Below, piece after piece: positions 9,112-19,499 of a stretch of 41,970 nucleotides of DNA. The stretch is taken from positions 1 through 41,970 of the forward strand of contig CAJFCJ010000101.1 of the NCBI GenBank assembly GCA_904063045.1, read 5' to 3'. Within the stretch, counting starts at the first letter, position 1. Each line of letters opens with the position of its first letter. The stretch is from Dimorphilus gyrociliatus (lineage: Eukaryota; Annelida; Polychaeta; Dinophilidae). The notes under the pieces are model-generated. The model worked only from the letters and a program-made list of their open reading frames with translations. It did not search any database and was not told the origin of the DNA. The position numbers and the translations under genes are program-made.

Positions 9112-11091
9112 CCAGTTTGTTAAAATGGGCAAAATGTCTTCATAGTTTAATTGACTAATGTTGATCATAATTCCCGTTGAAGCAATTTTGTATTTGGAGG
9201 CTGATTGTGAAATATTCTTGATGGGAACATCTCTAAATGAACTATCAGAAATAATAAGAAATTCAGTTTTTATTGGTATGTTTGGTGGTAATAATTTTGA
9301 AAAAATTTTAGCTTCTTTGTCTGACAGGAAATTCTTCCCCCATTCTCTATAGAGATCAATCAGCTTTTTATCCTTTCTGTAGTTATTTTTCAATACCATT
9401 CTCCATCCCATATATTTTCTGGTATTATCTGTTATACTTAAAACAATTGAATTTACTCCATCAATACTCTTCTTTGTTGTGTCTATTACTTGATCTTGAG
9501 ATCTTCTCTCTTCCAATGCCAACCATGATTCTTCATCAAACAAATCCAATTCACTAGAATCAATAGAAGTATTAAAAGTTGTTTGTTTTGGTGAGGAGGT
9601 TCTTAATGGTGATTGAAATGAAACATTTTTTGACCAATGTAATTTTGTTACAACAGAATTTTGATTACAAGCATCCATAATTGTCTCATCTAAAATGTTT
9701 CTTACATTTGGGCTTGTTTCCATTATTTGTTCTTGAGCTCCCTCTTCTATCTCTTTTTCATCCATTTCTTCATATTCTTTCAGATTATCATTTTGTTGAG
9801 TAGTTGGTGTAGCAGTTGTATCAGAATGATTATCTCTTAAAATGGTTTCTTGTAATTCTATATTACTTGCATCTTTATTTGGAAAATGGTTATCTTTAAC
9901 TGGCTTATCATTTGCATCCTTGTCAATGACTGTTGTTTTTTCCATTTGCAGATCACTAGCATTTTTCTCTCTTACTGGTACATCTTTCATAATAATATCA
10001 CTTGTATCCTTCTCAATTATAGATGTTTCTTTCAAAATATTTTCTGGTATTTTTTCTATTTCCTTGTCAGTAGTACCTGCTTTCTCTTTTTCAAGTTTTT
10101 CTTCAATTGTTGTTCTATTATCTGTATCTATTTGTTTAACAGCAATCACATGATTTCCAACTTTTTCATCTCTTACAGCTATTTCTTGCAGTTTCTTACC
10201 ACTTGTATCTTTCTCTATTGCAGATGTTTCTTTAAAATTCTTCTCACTTGCAGTTTCTTCAATAACTGATGTTTTTTCCATTTGCAGACAACTGGTATTT
10301 TTCTCTCTTACTGGTATTTCTTTCATTGTAGTTCTATCAGCTGTATCAATATGATTTATAGCTTTTTCATCTCTTATAATTGTTTCTTTCAGTTTCTTAC
10401 CACTTGCATCTTCCTCTATTATAGATGTTTCTTTCATTTTCTCTTCTGGTGTTTTTTCCATTTCATTGTTAAGTGTACCTTTCTCTTGTTCAACTATTAT
10501 TTTCATTGTTGTTCTGTCAGCTGTTCCTATATGATTTCCATCTTTTTCATCTGTTGTAGTTGTTTCTTTCAGTTCCTTCTTTTTTCTGTCTTTATCATTT
10601 TCTTTACTTCTGATACAAATTTCTATCAGACTTTGTTTTGTTTTTTCAACAAATTCCTTGTTCAATTTGATGGATTTTTCTAGAAAGATTTTTGATATCA
10701 ACCTTTTGATTTCATCTTCATTGAAATGTTTACATAATGTACTAATATTATTAAAATAATTTTCCAATAGAACATATTGTTCCAGGTTTTCTAAGTATCG
10801 TTTTTCAATTAAAGCTTGAAATTCTTGATAATCTTTTCTCATTAGCTCTTGAAAAGGTTTAGAAATATTAAACCTATTATTAAAATATAAACATTCAAAT
10901 GAGCTACAGATTTTCTTATATGAAACACCAACATGTTTTTCAATCTGCTTCTCAATAATAAATTTTAATTGTTTATAAATGTCAAAGTTTAAAGTCTTGA
11001 AATTCAACTTAAAACATTCCTTTTTTTCATATATTTCAGGGTAAAACCATGGATGATTCAGTGTTTTTGTTTTCCTTACAGGTTCATTCAT
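9112..11091 (-). pseudogene. Host gene 1, truncated by element 1 (degenerate SGNH-like C-terminal domain)
   Basis: Unknown host protein, paralogue of the gene at 13812-15323. The ORF runs to 9001, but the last 36 codons are LTR sequence, so only 660 codons are genuine. Three parts are visible. An N-terminal helical domain starts with HPWFYPE and contains LEQYVLLENYF. A long Glu/Lys/Thr-rich spacer (residues about 175-480) has internal repeats, e.g. VREKN(T/A)S-LQMEKT, KETSIIE and DRTTM. The C-terminal domain contains EFLIISDSSF and ININ(S)-type strands before ILPILTNW, where the LTR begins. By alignment with gene 2, about 95 residues are missing. The translation start at 11091 follows a likely splice acceptor (T-rich tract, ATAAG, exon from 11118). 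Upstream 5' leader exons are inferred. The remaining 3' end should lie left of the window. Confidence 0.7.
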
Positions 11092-11117
11092 TTTGAATTG
11101 TAAACTCTCAATTCTTT

Positions 11118-12690
11118 TCTTATAGGAATAACAAAAAAAAAAAACAAAACATAAATAAGCATCAATAACATACTTAGAAAATCAATAAGTACATAACCTA
11201 ACCCTATATATAGAAATAGATATAGATAATTATATTAATTCTTTTTTTCAAACCTGTTTGTGATATTCTTCCTCAATAAAAATTAGTTAAAATTTTGGAA
11301 GAGATAAAAAAGAGTAACTGTAAATTTAAAAGCAAAAAAAGCCATCTTATTTAGAGTTATTCTGTAAGGAAAAATGTGAAATTCAACAAGAAAGAACTTT
11401 GCATATTTATTGAAATAAAGAACCTAAAAGGTAAACTTTATTTTCATTGGGAATATACAAGTTTTTAGAAAAAATTAAAAAGCTATGTAGAATTTTGTAA
11501 TAAAAAACTTTGTATATTTATTCCATTGGAATGAAGAACTTAAAAAGTAAACTTTTTTCAATGGGAATATACAAGTTTAGAAAATAAATAAAAAAGCTAC
11601 CAAAATAAGGGTTTATATGTATTTTTTTTTATACTAAAAGTAACTTTTTTGAATTTTATAAGAAAGGAGGAATATCTCAATATATTATATCAACACATCA
11701 ACACCAATAACAAATAGTTAAAAAACAGAATAAATTCATAGCCAAGGGCTGTAAATTTATTCAAGAAAGACAAGACTCTTCAATACAAAACATATACTAC
11801 TTACTTTGATAGTAAATTTCAGAAGATTCTTTCAAGATAGCTGTTGTCAGGTTTTGATCCTGTAGAATTTGCAATATGCTGATTAAGACTTTGGTTGGGA
11901 TGCTGTCAGAAGATTTCCAGTCCACAAAGTAGTAGAGATTCAATCAGTAAAAAATTGATTCTGTAATAAATGTAAGTAGAAATTACTAACAATAATTAAT
12001 GAATTTAACAATTATATGCATCTGTTAATTAAAATATTTAAAGAACTGATATTTATTTCAATACACCAAAAAAGTTAAGAAAAACATAAATCTTACTAGA
12101 AATAAAGTCTGGGATGTTGAACTATCCTTCTTCTGTAGTGGAATAGATGAAAGCTATCACACTTTTGGTGAAGAGAAGACCTCTATGTTGAGAAAGATTT
12201 ATTATAACATAATATTTAAAAATAATGTAACATATAACATATAACTAACTGTGTAATCCAAGCAAAATGGAGAAAAAAGCAGCAAATAGCAAATCAATCA
12301 GCAAAAAATTCTCTCTGTGTAAAGAATATAAAATGAATATTATGAAGAAACCATTAACTGAATATAGTAATTAAATTAACACTTCTATTAATTAAATTCT
12401 ATAGTTAAAGAATTAACATTTCTTTCTTTCTTTCTTACATATCGAATATTTGTTTTTGCTTGTAAAATTTTTTTTCATCTAATCGAATAGATTTTTGCAC
12501 AATGTTAACAGGCTTGAAAAGCTGATTCTAATGATATATAATATGTCTATATTCCATCAACTGTTTATATGAAAAAAGTTAAGAAAAGATTAGAACTTAC
12601 TTGAAACAGAGACTGGTCTGGTGAACAGTCTTTTCTCTATGGTAGCAGATGAGAGAATGTGCAATAGCAAGGTTTATATACACTTTAGCA
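11118..12690 (-). promoter_or_regulatory. Putative promoter and spliced 5' leader of host gene 1
   Basis: On the minus strand a TATA box (TATATAAACC) lies at 12671-12682. A short exon follows to 12601 with donor CAA|GTAAGT. Another candidate exon covers 12097-12182 (acceptor CATAG, donor CTA|GTAAGA), and a donor AAA|GTAAGT sits at 11805. The acceptor at 11118 feeds the coding exon. The exon segments at 12601-12655 and 12097-12182 resemble each other (TCATCT...CACTAC/GCTACC...), as if duplicated. An element at 12523-12554 is identical to one in the first intron of gene 2. All splice calls are by eye. Confidence 0.45.
11375..11599. repeat. Tandem duplication, about 115 bp, two units
   Basis: Two adjacent degenerate copies share AAAGAACTTTGCATATTTAT-like starts and GGGAATATACAAGTTT ends (about 11375-11485 and 11486-11599). 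No coding content; it lies in the inferred leader intron of host gene 1. Confidence 0.65.
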
Positions 12691-12699
12691 TAGAAAACC

Positions 12700-13811
12700 C
12701 CCATCATGGCAACAAAGCCCTTGATAAGACACTATCAAAACATGTCACTTGTCACCTTTTCAGATTATATCATTTAAGATAAGGGCCTTCTTGTGAAGAA
12801 AGTGGCTCTCATAGTGTCACCTCTTAACCTTTGAATTATATTTCATAATGTATAGACAAAATTATATATTATATTTTTCTATTTAAAAAAATAGATTGAA
12901 ATTCATTGACAATATCCAATAATCATTACAACTAATTGAACAGTCTTCATAATTCAATCAATTAATATCTGCTTAATTAATTAATAATTTTATACTATTT
13001 TATATATTTAATTATTTATTAGGATATGGTTAGTTTTCAATACTCTTTTAATAATTTTTTGTTATGGTTAAGGGCTAAAGTTAGGGTTAGGTAGAATATT
13101 GCCCAATTCTAATATTCATTCTCATTGTATAATTGCAACATTGAATTATTATATGAGTATGCATATTGAACAAGGTGCCAATGGAAACAATATAAATATG
13201 TATATATATATAATTTTCTTTAAGCAACATTTTGTATGTAGGTCAATGAAAATCTTAAAAAATTAGTACAAGTACACTGTAAGAATTGGAACAGTAAAAT
13301 TCCATCAATTTCTTTGAAATTCGAAGGAAAACAATATATTAAAGCAATAGTTGTAATACATTTAATTACATCCAGCATATAAACATTTAAAGCAACTATA
13401 AATTCATCCTAAAATAGATGTTCTTCTACCAACTTTTGTATTATGATAGTACTTGCATTTAAGCTATTTAAACAGTATTTAAACTATGTTTTATATTATA
13501 GGAGTTAATTTATTCTAAAAGGAAATAGAATTGTCTACAATTTAAAAAAAAATTTGTCAATTTGGATCAGAATTAAGGATAGACAAGGTGCTTAAATTTG
13601 AACTAATATCTTATTAAAACCTAAAATTGTCAATATCTTAAAATTAACTTTTCTCAGCTTCTATTTGACAGATTTCATTGATTTTTGAAGCAAATTAAAG
13701 ACCACAAAGCGAATTTGTTTATTCTCTGTAAATTTAAGAGCAATAAGTATGCTGTGCATTTAAAAAACATGATCTCTATGAGACAACTACCATATAAAAT
13801 ATACAAGTATA
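12700..13811. other. AT-rich spacer between the two host genes
   Basis: No ORF or convincing exon. It contains short telomere-like GTTAGGGTTAGGT at about 13083, a TA microsatellite near 13200, and one copy of an AACTTTTCTCAGCT-type repeat (about 13620-13690) that recurs at 15.4 and 15.88 kb. Confidence 0.5.
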
Positions 13812-15323
13812 TTACAATTCATTACAGAAGTGTTTGAGTAGGAGATGTTGATCTTGTTGACAAAGCTGATTATAGCCACCGTTTTCATTGATTAATCTGC
13901 TCTGTAATGGTTGAGGAAGTGGTATAAAGCTCAATCCAGCTCTCTTCATATTTCTCTGAGTATAAGCTGTAAAATAGTTAGTAGGGAAATATATCTTTTT
14001 GAGTTTGACTGACTGATTGAAGATTTCTCCAGAAGAAATATTAGGTTTATGTTTAGAGAAGAAGAATATTTTTTTAAATGAAAACTTCCATTTCTGGCAT
14101 ATTTCAATTATGTCAACAAATTTCAATTCCCTAATTTGGAAAAACACAACATTTTTGCTGGTTCCCATAGTTGTATCCTTGATCTGGAAGAGTTGTTTCT
14201 CTGACAGTCTATCAAAGGAGCAATCACTTATCAATACACAATCATAATATTCTTTTCTACATTTCATTTTAAGGGATTTATCCAATTTAACATTCTTTAT
14301 CTTTACATATTTAAATTTGTTTAAATCCATAACTTTTTCCTCTTCTTTTCCCTCTGGAAGCTCTTGCTCTTTTTGTTTCTCTTCTTGGTGGCTTTTTTCT
14401 TCTATACCTCCTTCAACTGTAGGCTTCTTTCTCTTGAGTGACTCTTGTTGTTGCTGCTGCTGCTTTGGTTCTTTTGCTTTCTCTTGCTGTGGTGTTGTTC
14501 TTTCAACTCTTTGCTTCTTAGTTTGTGGTTCTTCTCCTTGATTTTCTCTTCCTGAATCTTTCACCTCCTTTACTTTAGGAATCTTTCTCTTTTTAGTTAA
14601 CCTTGGTACAGTTGTTTGTGTGCTTCTTTCTTTGAATGTTTTAGATATTTGAACAGCAATATCATGTGTCTGTGGCTTCTTAACTTGAACAGCAATGTTA
14701 TGTGTTGGTGGCCTATCAACCTGAACAGCAACCTCTTTAATAACTTGTGTATTTTCTATTTGTTTTGGTGGAGATGCTTGATCTATAACTTCGTTTTCCT
14801 TAAATTCTCTATTGCTTTTCTTCATATTGTCATAAAAATTAAGAACATCTTGATAAAATTCATCATAATATGATTTGGAGAAATGCTTCATATTCCTTTT
14901 AGTATTTAAAACTTCTCCATTTACAAAATGTAATACTTTAATTAACTCTTCCTTAGATTCTAAAAGGTTTAACAATCTTTTTAAATAGAAGTATTGATTA
15001 AGTTTCTTTTGCAATTCATAAAAATTTTTGAAGCATCTTTCTACTGTATTTATCAGCTGTTTTTTGCCCTCAAATATATCTTCAAATATGTTATCCTCTT
15101 TATTATCTCTATAATATTCTAATTTATTTTTGCATCCAAGATCTGTTCTCTTAATTTCATTTTCTAAAAGGTGATCCCAATGATTAGCAACTTTACTGTT
15201 TTCTGCTTTGAAATAGCATTGTAGAATGTATCTTAGTTGGAATTTTAAATTGTTAATGTTTACATCAACATCAGGGTGCATATAAGGCAGAGTTTTGAAT
15301 GGCATAAACCATTGTATATTCAT
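13812..15323 (-). CDS. Host gene 2: unknown protein, paralogue of gene 1, degenerate SGNH/GDSL-like C-terminus
   Basis: An intact coding exon of 503 codons. The start at 15323 (MNIQWF) is chosen because a good acceptor (TTTATTGTGCAG) ends at 15325, which removes the first three codons of the longer ORF. Layout: N-terminal helical domain (residues about 1-170) with WFMPF and LNQYFYLKRLL, shared with gene 1; then three 12-residue repeats with core (V/I)AVQ(V/I) followed by RSTQT (14613-14732); a basic, Gln-rich, low-complexity spacer with possible nuclear localisation signals (KKRK, KKQR); and a C-terminal domain (about 355-503). The last has VLISDCSF, VVFFQI, AYTQRNMKRAGLSFIPL and a final DQH. 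This order resembles SGNH hydrolases (block I GDS, block III strand, block V D-x-x-H), but the key residues do not match, so an enzyme is doubtful. No close family recognised. Confidence 0.7.
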   Translation of the reverse strand: MNIQWFMPFKTLPYMHPDVDVNINNLKFQLRYILQCYFKAENSKVANHWDHLLENEIKRTDLGCKNKLEYYRDNKEDNIFEDIFEGKKQLINTVERCFKNFYELQKKLNQYFYLKRLLNLLESKEELIKVLHFVNGEVLNTKRNMKHFSKSYYDEFYQDVLNFYDNMKKSNREFKENEVIDQASPPKQIENTQVIKEVAVQVDRPPTHNIAVQVKKPQTHDIAVQISKTFKERSTQTTVPRLTKKRKIPKVKEVKDSGRENQGEEPQTKKQRVERTTPQQEKAKEPKQQQQQQESLKRKKPTVEGGIEEKSHQEEKQKEQELPEGKEEEKVMDLNKFKYVKIKNVKLDKSLKMKCRKEYYDCVLISDCSFDRLSEKQLFQIKDTTMGTSKNVVFFQIRELKFVDIIEICQKWKFSFKKIFFFSKHKPNISSGEIFNQSVKLKKIYFPTNYFTAYTQRNMKRAGLSFIPLPQPLQSRLINENGGYNQLCQQDQHLLLKHFCNEL

Positions 15324-17175
15324 CCTGCACAATAAATATTAAACACTAAATTATTCATTGTAATTATGGCTATTATTTAACAAATATATTAAATCTTTAA
15401 TTTAACTTTTCTCAGCTCCAACTTGACCAATTTTAGCTCTGTTTTGACCTACGTTTAGCCCATTTCAATTCTAAACAGCCTATACAAGAATGAAGATTAA
15501 CAGTTTGGGTTTTCTACCGTAAAAATTCAGTTGAATAATTTACATTTAACAGGACAATGAGCAAAAACTAGACCAGATAGAATGAATCTGATAAAAGATT
15601 AAATTTGGGTTTAATAATATCTCTCTACATTCAAAAAAGCAAGTTTCTAGCTGTAATATTAAAGGAGCTATAGGCCTATTTGTGTACATATCTTATAAAA
15701 TATTTATAGAAAATGATCACAAGTTAACCCAAACTTATCCTAAAAAGATTATTACTAATAAGACTGTTGCCTATCCTATTAATCTATCAAATTTGTAAAC
15801 AATTAATGCATCTCTTTATGTTTGAACTATTATTAAATACATTATTTTGAGTCCTATTTATCAAAATTGAAAAATTAATTTTTCTCAGCTATTACCTAAC
15901 AGATTTTAAGTCTGTTTAAACCTACATTTAGCTTATTTAATTCTACATTTATATATTTAACAACTATGTTAAAATATTGTGATTTTCCATGTCAAAAATT
16001 AAATATTTGACAGAATTTTTACCAGCCTACAGCTCACAGATTAACAACTTGATATAAATTTGATATTAATTATTTAATTTAAGAGCAAAGACTTTTTCCT
16101 ATACACAAGGAAATACTACCTTGTAATACCTACTATTTAAACATCTTTACATATTTTTGATTAAAAAAGTTAATTTTTTAAAGAAAGAGACTTTACATAA
16201 GTTAACTCTGCCTAATCTTCTTCTTAAATTAGTGTATTACCTAATATCCATGAAAAGAAATATGTCAAATCTTAATGTTTTCTATGCAAAAAGTGACTTA
16301 AAAAAAAAAATTTTAACAGCAAATAACAGAAAAACTACAAATGATAAATTATTTTCATTAACTGATTTGAATTTGGCATAGTCTACTCTCCTTATGTTAA
16401 GAAAATCAAGTTTCTATTATGTAAATTAAAGAAACTATGGTGGAAAAACCAAAAACTTATTTAGTTTAAGCCTACCTTATAAAAGCAAAAGCAAATGATG
16501 CTATTCCTACTTCTAATAAGATAACTGTTTCTCTGTTAATAGAAACATTGCTCAAAATTAGATTACTATAAATAAGAGCATTTTCTTTCCTAAAAAACCA
16601 GGTAAATTCAGATTCAAAAGAAAAGGAATTAACCAGAAAACCTGACATAAAACACATTTGGTCAATTCAGAACAAAGTTCAAGGAATAGACCAAAATTCA
16701 CAATAGATATCTTACTTTGAATTAGATATGAATGTTGGGTTTGGAAAGAGAAGAGAAGAGAAGGCAGTGATGGGTTGGTGAAGAATCTCTTGAGAAGGCT
16801 ACTTTAGTAAGGCAACTGTGAAAGGTCAACTGTGGTAAGGCAACAGGTAAAAGGCAACTGGTTGCAATTGAAATATCTGTAAAAAAGTTGGAAAATATTG
16901 TTAAATAGAGTGGAAAAAATAGCAAAAATTTGTCATTTAGCGTTTATGTGTAAAATATTTTTTCGTCCAATTCCTTCACTGATTGCTTGAGGTTAATGGG
17001 CGTAAAAAGATGATTCTAATGATATATAATATGTCTATATTCGGCCAAGCATTTCCCCCTGAAAAGTTAAAAAATGTGATTAGCTTACCAAGGATAATTG
17101 GCAATTGCAAGGTGTTCACTCTATGGTAACGAATGTAAGACTAGAGAAGTATCAGGTATATAAAGGCAGCATTGT
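15324..17175 (-). promoter_or_regulatory. Putative promoter and spliced 5' leader of host gene 2
   Basis: On the minus strand a TATA-like sequence (TTTATATACC) sits at about 17157-17166. The first exon ends at 17089 (donor CTTG|GTAAGC). A second exon covers about 16716-16788 (acceptor CTCAAG, donor AAA|GTAAGA), and the coding exon begins at 15324. Exon 1 shares TACCATAGAG with the first exon of gene 1. A 32-bp element at 17010-17042 in the first intron is identical to 12523-12554. Calls are by eye and untested. Confidence 0.45.
15380..16440. repeat. Diverged direct duplication in the leader intron of gene 2
   Basis: Blocks at about 15400-15480 and 15875-15955 share AA(C/T)TTTTCTCAGCT, a TCTGTTT--ACCTAC core and TTTAGC--ATTT. 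Later blocks at about 15638 and 16402 share CAAGTTTCTA. A third copy of the first block is near 13640. The ORF at 16157-16381 in this region is AT-driven and I do not consider it a gene. Confidence 0.5.
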
Positions 17176-17199
17176 TTGTTTGAAAATCTACTGTGACAC

Positions 17200-18110
17200 A
17201 AAGGATGAATGTTCTATGAACAGTTTGGCAATTGTTTAATGCCCAACAATTAATCCAAAATGTGCTTGTTTAAATTGTCTGTTCAGAGAAGGAAAGATTA
17301 ATTGAATATATCAATTAACTTGTGACATTTGATAATTTCGTAGCAAAGTATTTACAATTTGTTAAAAGCTTTTTTTTTTTTATTGAATATTAATTGAGAC
17401 CAATTTATTTTTTCCTTGAAAATGTTTAAAATTGACTAGTTTAATTAAGCTTTGATACTCTTACAAATACCATCTTTTTTATGTGCATATTCCTCTAAAA
17501 TATAAATAACAACCATTCACTGAATTATCAAAATCATATTCATATTTTTCTTTATTCATTTCCTTCAAAAATATCTGTTATTTAAATTTTTTATTTTTTT
17601 AATGAAACTTGAATATTTGTTGAATAATTAAAGCATGAAATAGTTTATTAAAATATTAAATTAAACACATACATTTCTCCACAACATTTCATGTCAACAA
17701 CATTCCTTTATCATTTATACCAATTTTTGGTGAAAATTCTAAATTCTTTAATTTTCATCAGAAATTCATGTTCTATATATCAATTTTCATTGAAATTTTC
17801 AGCCGATTACGAATCTGCAATCAGATTTTACAAAATACAAAAAAAAAAATATTTTTTCCGCCTTTGATTTGACTTCAAAGAGACTTTAGTCCTATTGTTG
17901 GTGCTTTGTAGTTGATTAAGAGGATATACTTTCCTACGCCATTGTTTTTTCTACCTATATCTAATGATCCAATTAGCATTGTAAGCATGTTAGATAAAAC
18001 AGAGGATCATAGGCAAACTAACTGTTAATTAATTCAAACAAGAACAGCAAATCACAGAATTTAATTTAATATTGTTTAGCATATATATCTACATAAATTT
18101 TGTAGGGGTT
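17200..18110. other. AT-rich spacer, nothing recognisable
   Basis: Long A and T runs (for example near 17370 and 17840) and no ORF above about 60 codons on either strand. I see no gene, no clear repeat and no RNA. Confidence 0.5.
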
Positions 18111-18119
18111 CATTCTACA

Positions 18120-18440
18120 TTGAACCACGGGAACAATTCTTTCAACTTGTATTCTTCCAGACTACTCTACTCTCTGGATATTTTCCTTGCATCCTATTTC
18201 TCCTTCTCTCTCATCTTGTAAGTATTGGTTGGTTGTTAAATTGTATCTCTGTGCTAATGAAGATAACATATCTAATGTTGTCCTTTTTCTAGAACAGTTA
18301 CCAAATGCTATAAGAAAACTTCATCAGAATCATCCTTTCATCAAGTTCCAATCCTTTCAATCTTGAAAATCCAGAAAGAAGTTTCTTCATTAGTTTCATC
18401 TTTATTTACTTGCTGAAGATAACAATATTAGTAGGTATAC
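18120..18440 (+). other. Possible spliced plus-strand exons of unknown gene
   Basis: A pyrimidine-rich stretch ends in a good donor (ATCTT|GTAAGTATT at 18218). A good acceptor (TCCTTTTTCTAG) ends at about 18293, followed by a less AT-rich exon-like stretch to a possible donor TAG|GTATAC near 18434. The second exon is open in one frame for about 25 codons, then stops. It could be a noncoding leader or decayed exons. Confidence 0.25.
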
Positions 18441-18511
18441 TCAATGTCTGTGTCAAAATAGCATTGTGTCATATTTTTAACACAATGCTAGTGTTCTCTT
18501 TGCTGTGTAAA

Positions 18512-19225
18512 AAAAATTTTCTGGGTCACTTGACCTATTTTGCTAAAGGAGCTTCCACAATAATATTGGAAATTTAATGGCGAATATTTAAAAAAAAAAT
18601 GAGCAAAATCGGCCCAGTAGTTTAGGAGAAAAATTACCAAATAGTTTTAAGAGGAAAAGTAGAATATTACTATTATTTTGTTTTTTCTCGGCACCTCAGA
18701 CAAAAAGTAGGTCAAGTTAAGTAGGTCATTGACAAATTTTCATAAATTAAACAGTTAAACAGAATTTATTTAAAGAGAATAAGATTGTTATATATATTTT
18801 GTTATAACTGAAAGGAATTATCAATTATTTTGGACCATATATGTAAAGGTGTTCAAAATATTAATATTAATATTAAAATCTGTGATAATATTTGTTAACT
18901 TGAATATGCCATTTTTCTTAAATGGCCTGTTGAATATATTTGAAATTTGGATGTTTAAGAATCTAGGATTAGGTCAAATTGTGTTCTTTTTTCTGTATTT
19001 TTTTTCTGGGTCACATGACTTATTTTGCTATGTGTGCTTGCACCATATTATTGGAAATTTAATGGTGAAAATTTAAAAAAAGAGATGAGCAAAATTGGTT
19101 CAGTAGTTTATGAGAAAAGTTATAAAACAGTTTTAAGTGGAAAACTAGCAAATGCCATTGTTTTGACTATTTTTCATGGCGCCCCAAAAGAAAAGTAGGT
19201 CAAGTTAAGTAGGTCATTAACAAAT
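18512..19225 (+). repeat. Two copies of a ~225-bp repeat, ~490 bp apart
   Basis: Copies at 18512-18740 and 19001-19225 share CTGGGTCAC-TGAC, ATTGGAAATTTAATGG, GAGCAAAAT-GG--CAGTAGTTTA and AGTAGGTCAAGTTAAGTAGG. The segment reading GAGCAAAATcGG..CAGtaGTTT resembles a motif common in interspersed repeats of invertebrate genomes. Probably an old transposon-derived duplication; no ends identified. Confidence 0.7.
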
Positions 19226-19261
19226 GACCTGTCAATTAATTTTCTATATTTGTTTTGAATA

Positions 19262-19489
19262 GTAATGGAGTCTTGGATGGCTAGAGGTCAACAGCACTAT
19301 GCAGTTTTCATAAGGCTTGAGAATATGCTTGTTGATTTTGATGAAACAGATGTGTTTATCCTATATATTACTTTATGTGAAAAGCAAAAAGTATTGATGA
19401 GATTATTCCACAAGGAGACCAATGATTATATGCAGTCTGCATTAAATTGCTGTGTTGAAAAGAATCTCAACAATCAAGAGAAAAATTGA
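19262..19489 (+). CDS. Possible terminal exon, 74 codons, unknown function
   Basis: An ORF (ATG at 19265) less AT-rich than its surroundings. It is preceded by an acceptor-like TTTGTTTTGAATAG ending at about 19261 and followed within 25 bp by AATAAA. It encodes an acidic, helical peptide with two closely spaced cysteines (ALNCCVEKN). It starts just after the repeat copy at 19001-19225. No family recognised; it may be a relic exon. Confidence 0.35.
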   Translation, partial: VMESWMARGQQHYAVFIRLENMLVDFDETDVFILYITLCEKQKVLMRLFHKETNDYMQSALNCCVEKNLNNQEKN

Positions 19490-19499
19490 AGAGTTAGTT

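Noticed and set aside
9842-10683. Plus-strand ORFs (103, 127 and 133 codons) opposite host gene 1
   Set aside because: They are antisense shadows of its repetitive Lys/Glu/Thr-rich spacer; no start context or independent signal.
14420-14465. Expanded CAG/CTG triplet run as a disease-type repeat
   Set aside because: Only about six glutamines in the spacer of gene 2; ordinary low complexity.
16157-16381. 74-codon ORF as a host gene
   Set aside because: Lys/Asn/Leu composition follows the AT-rich background, lies in an inferred intron and has no homologous copy.
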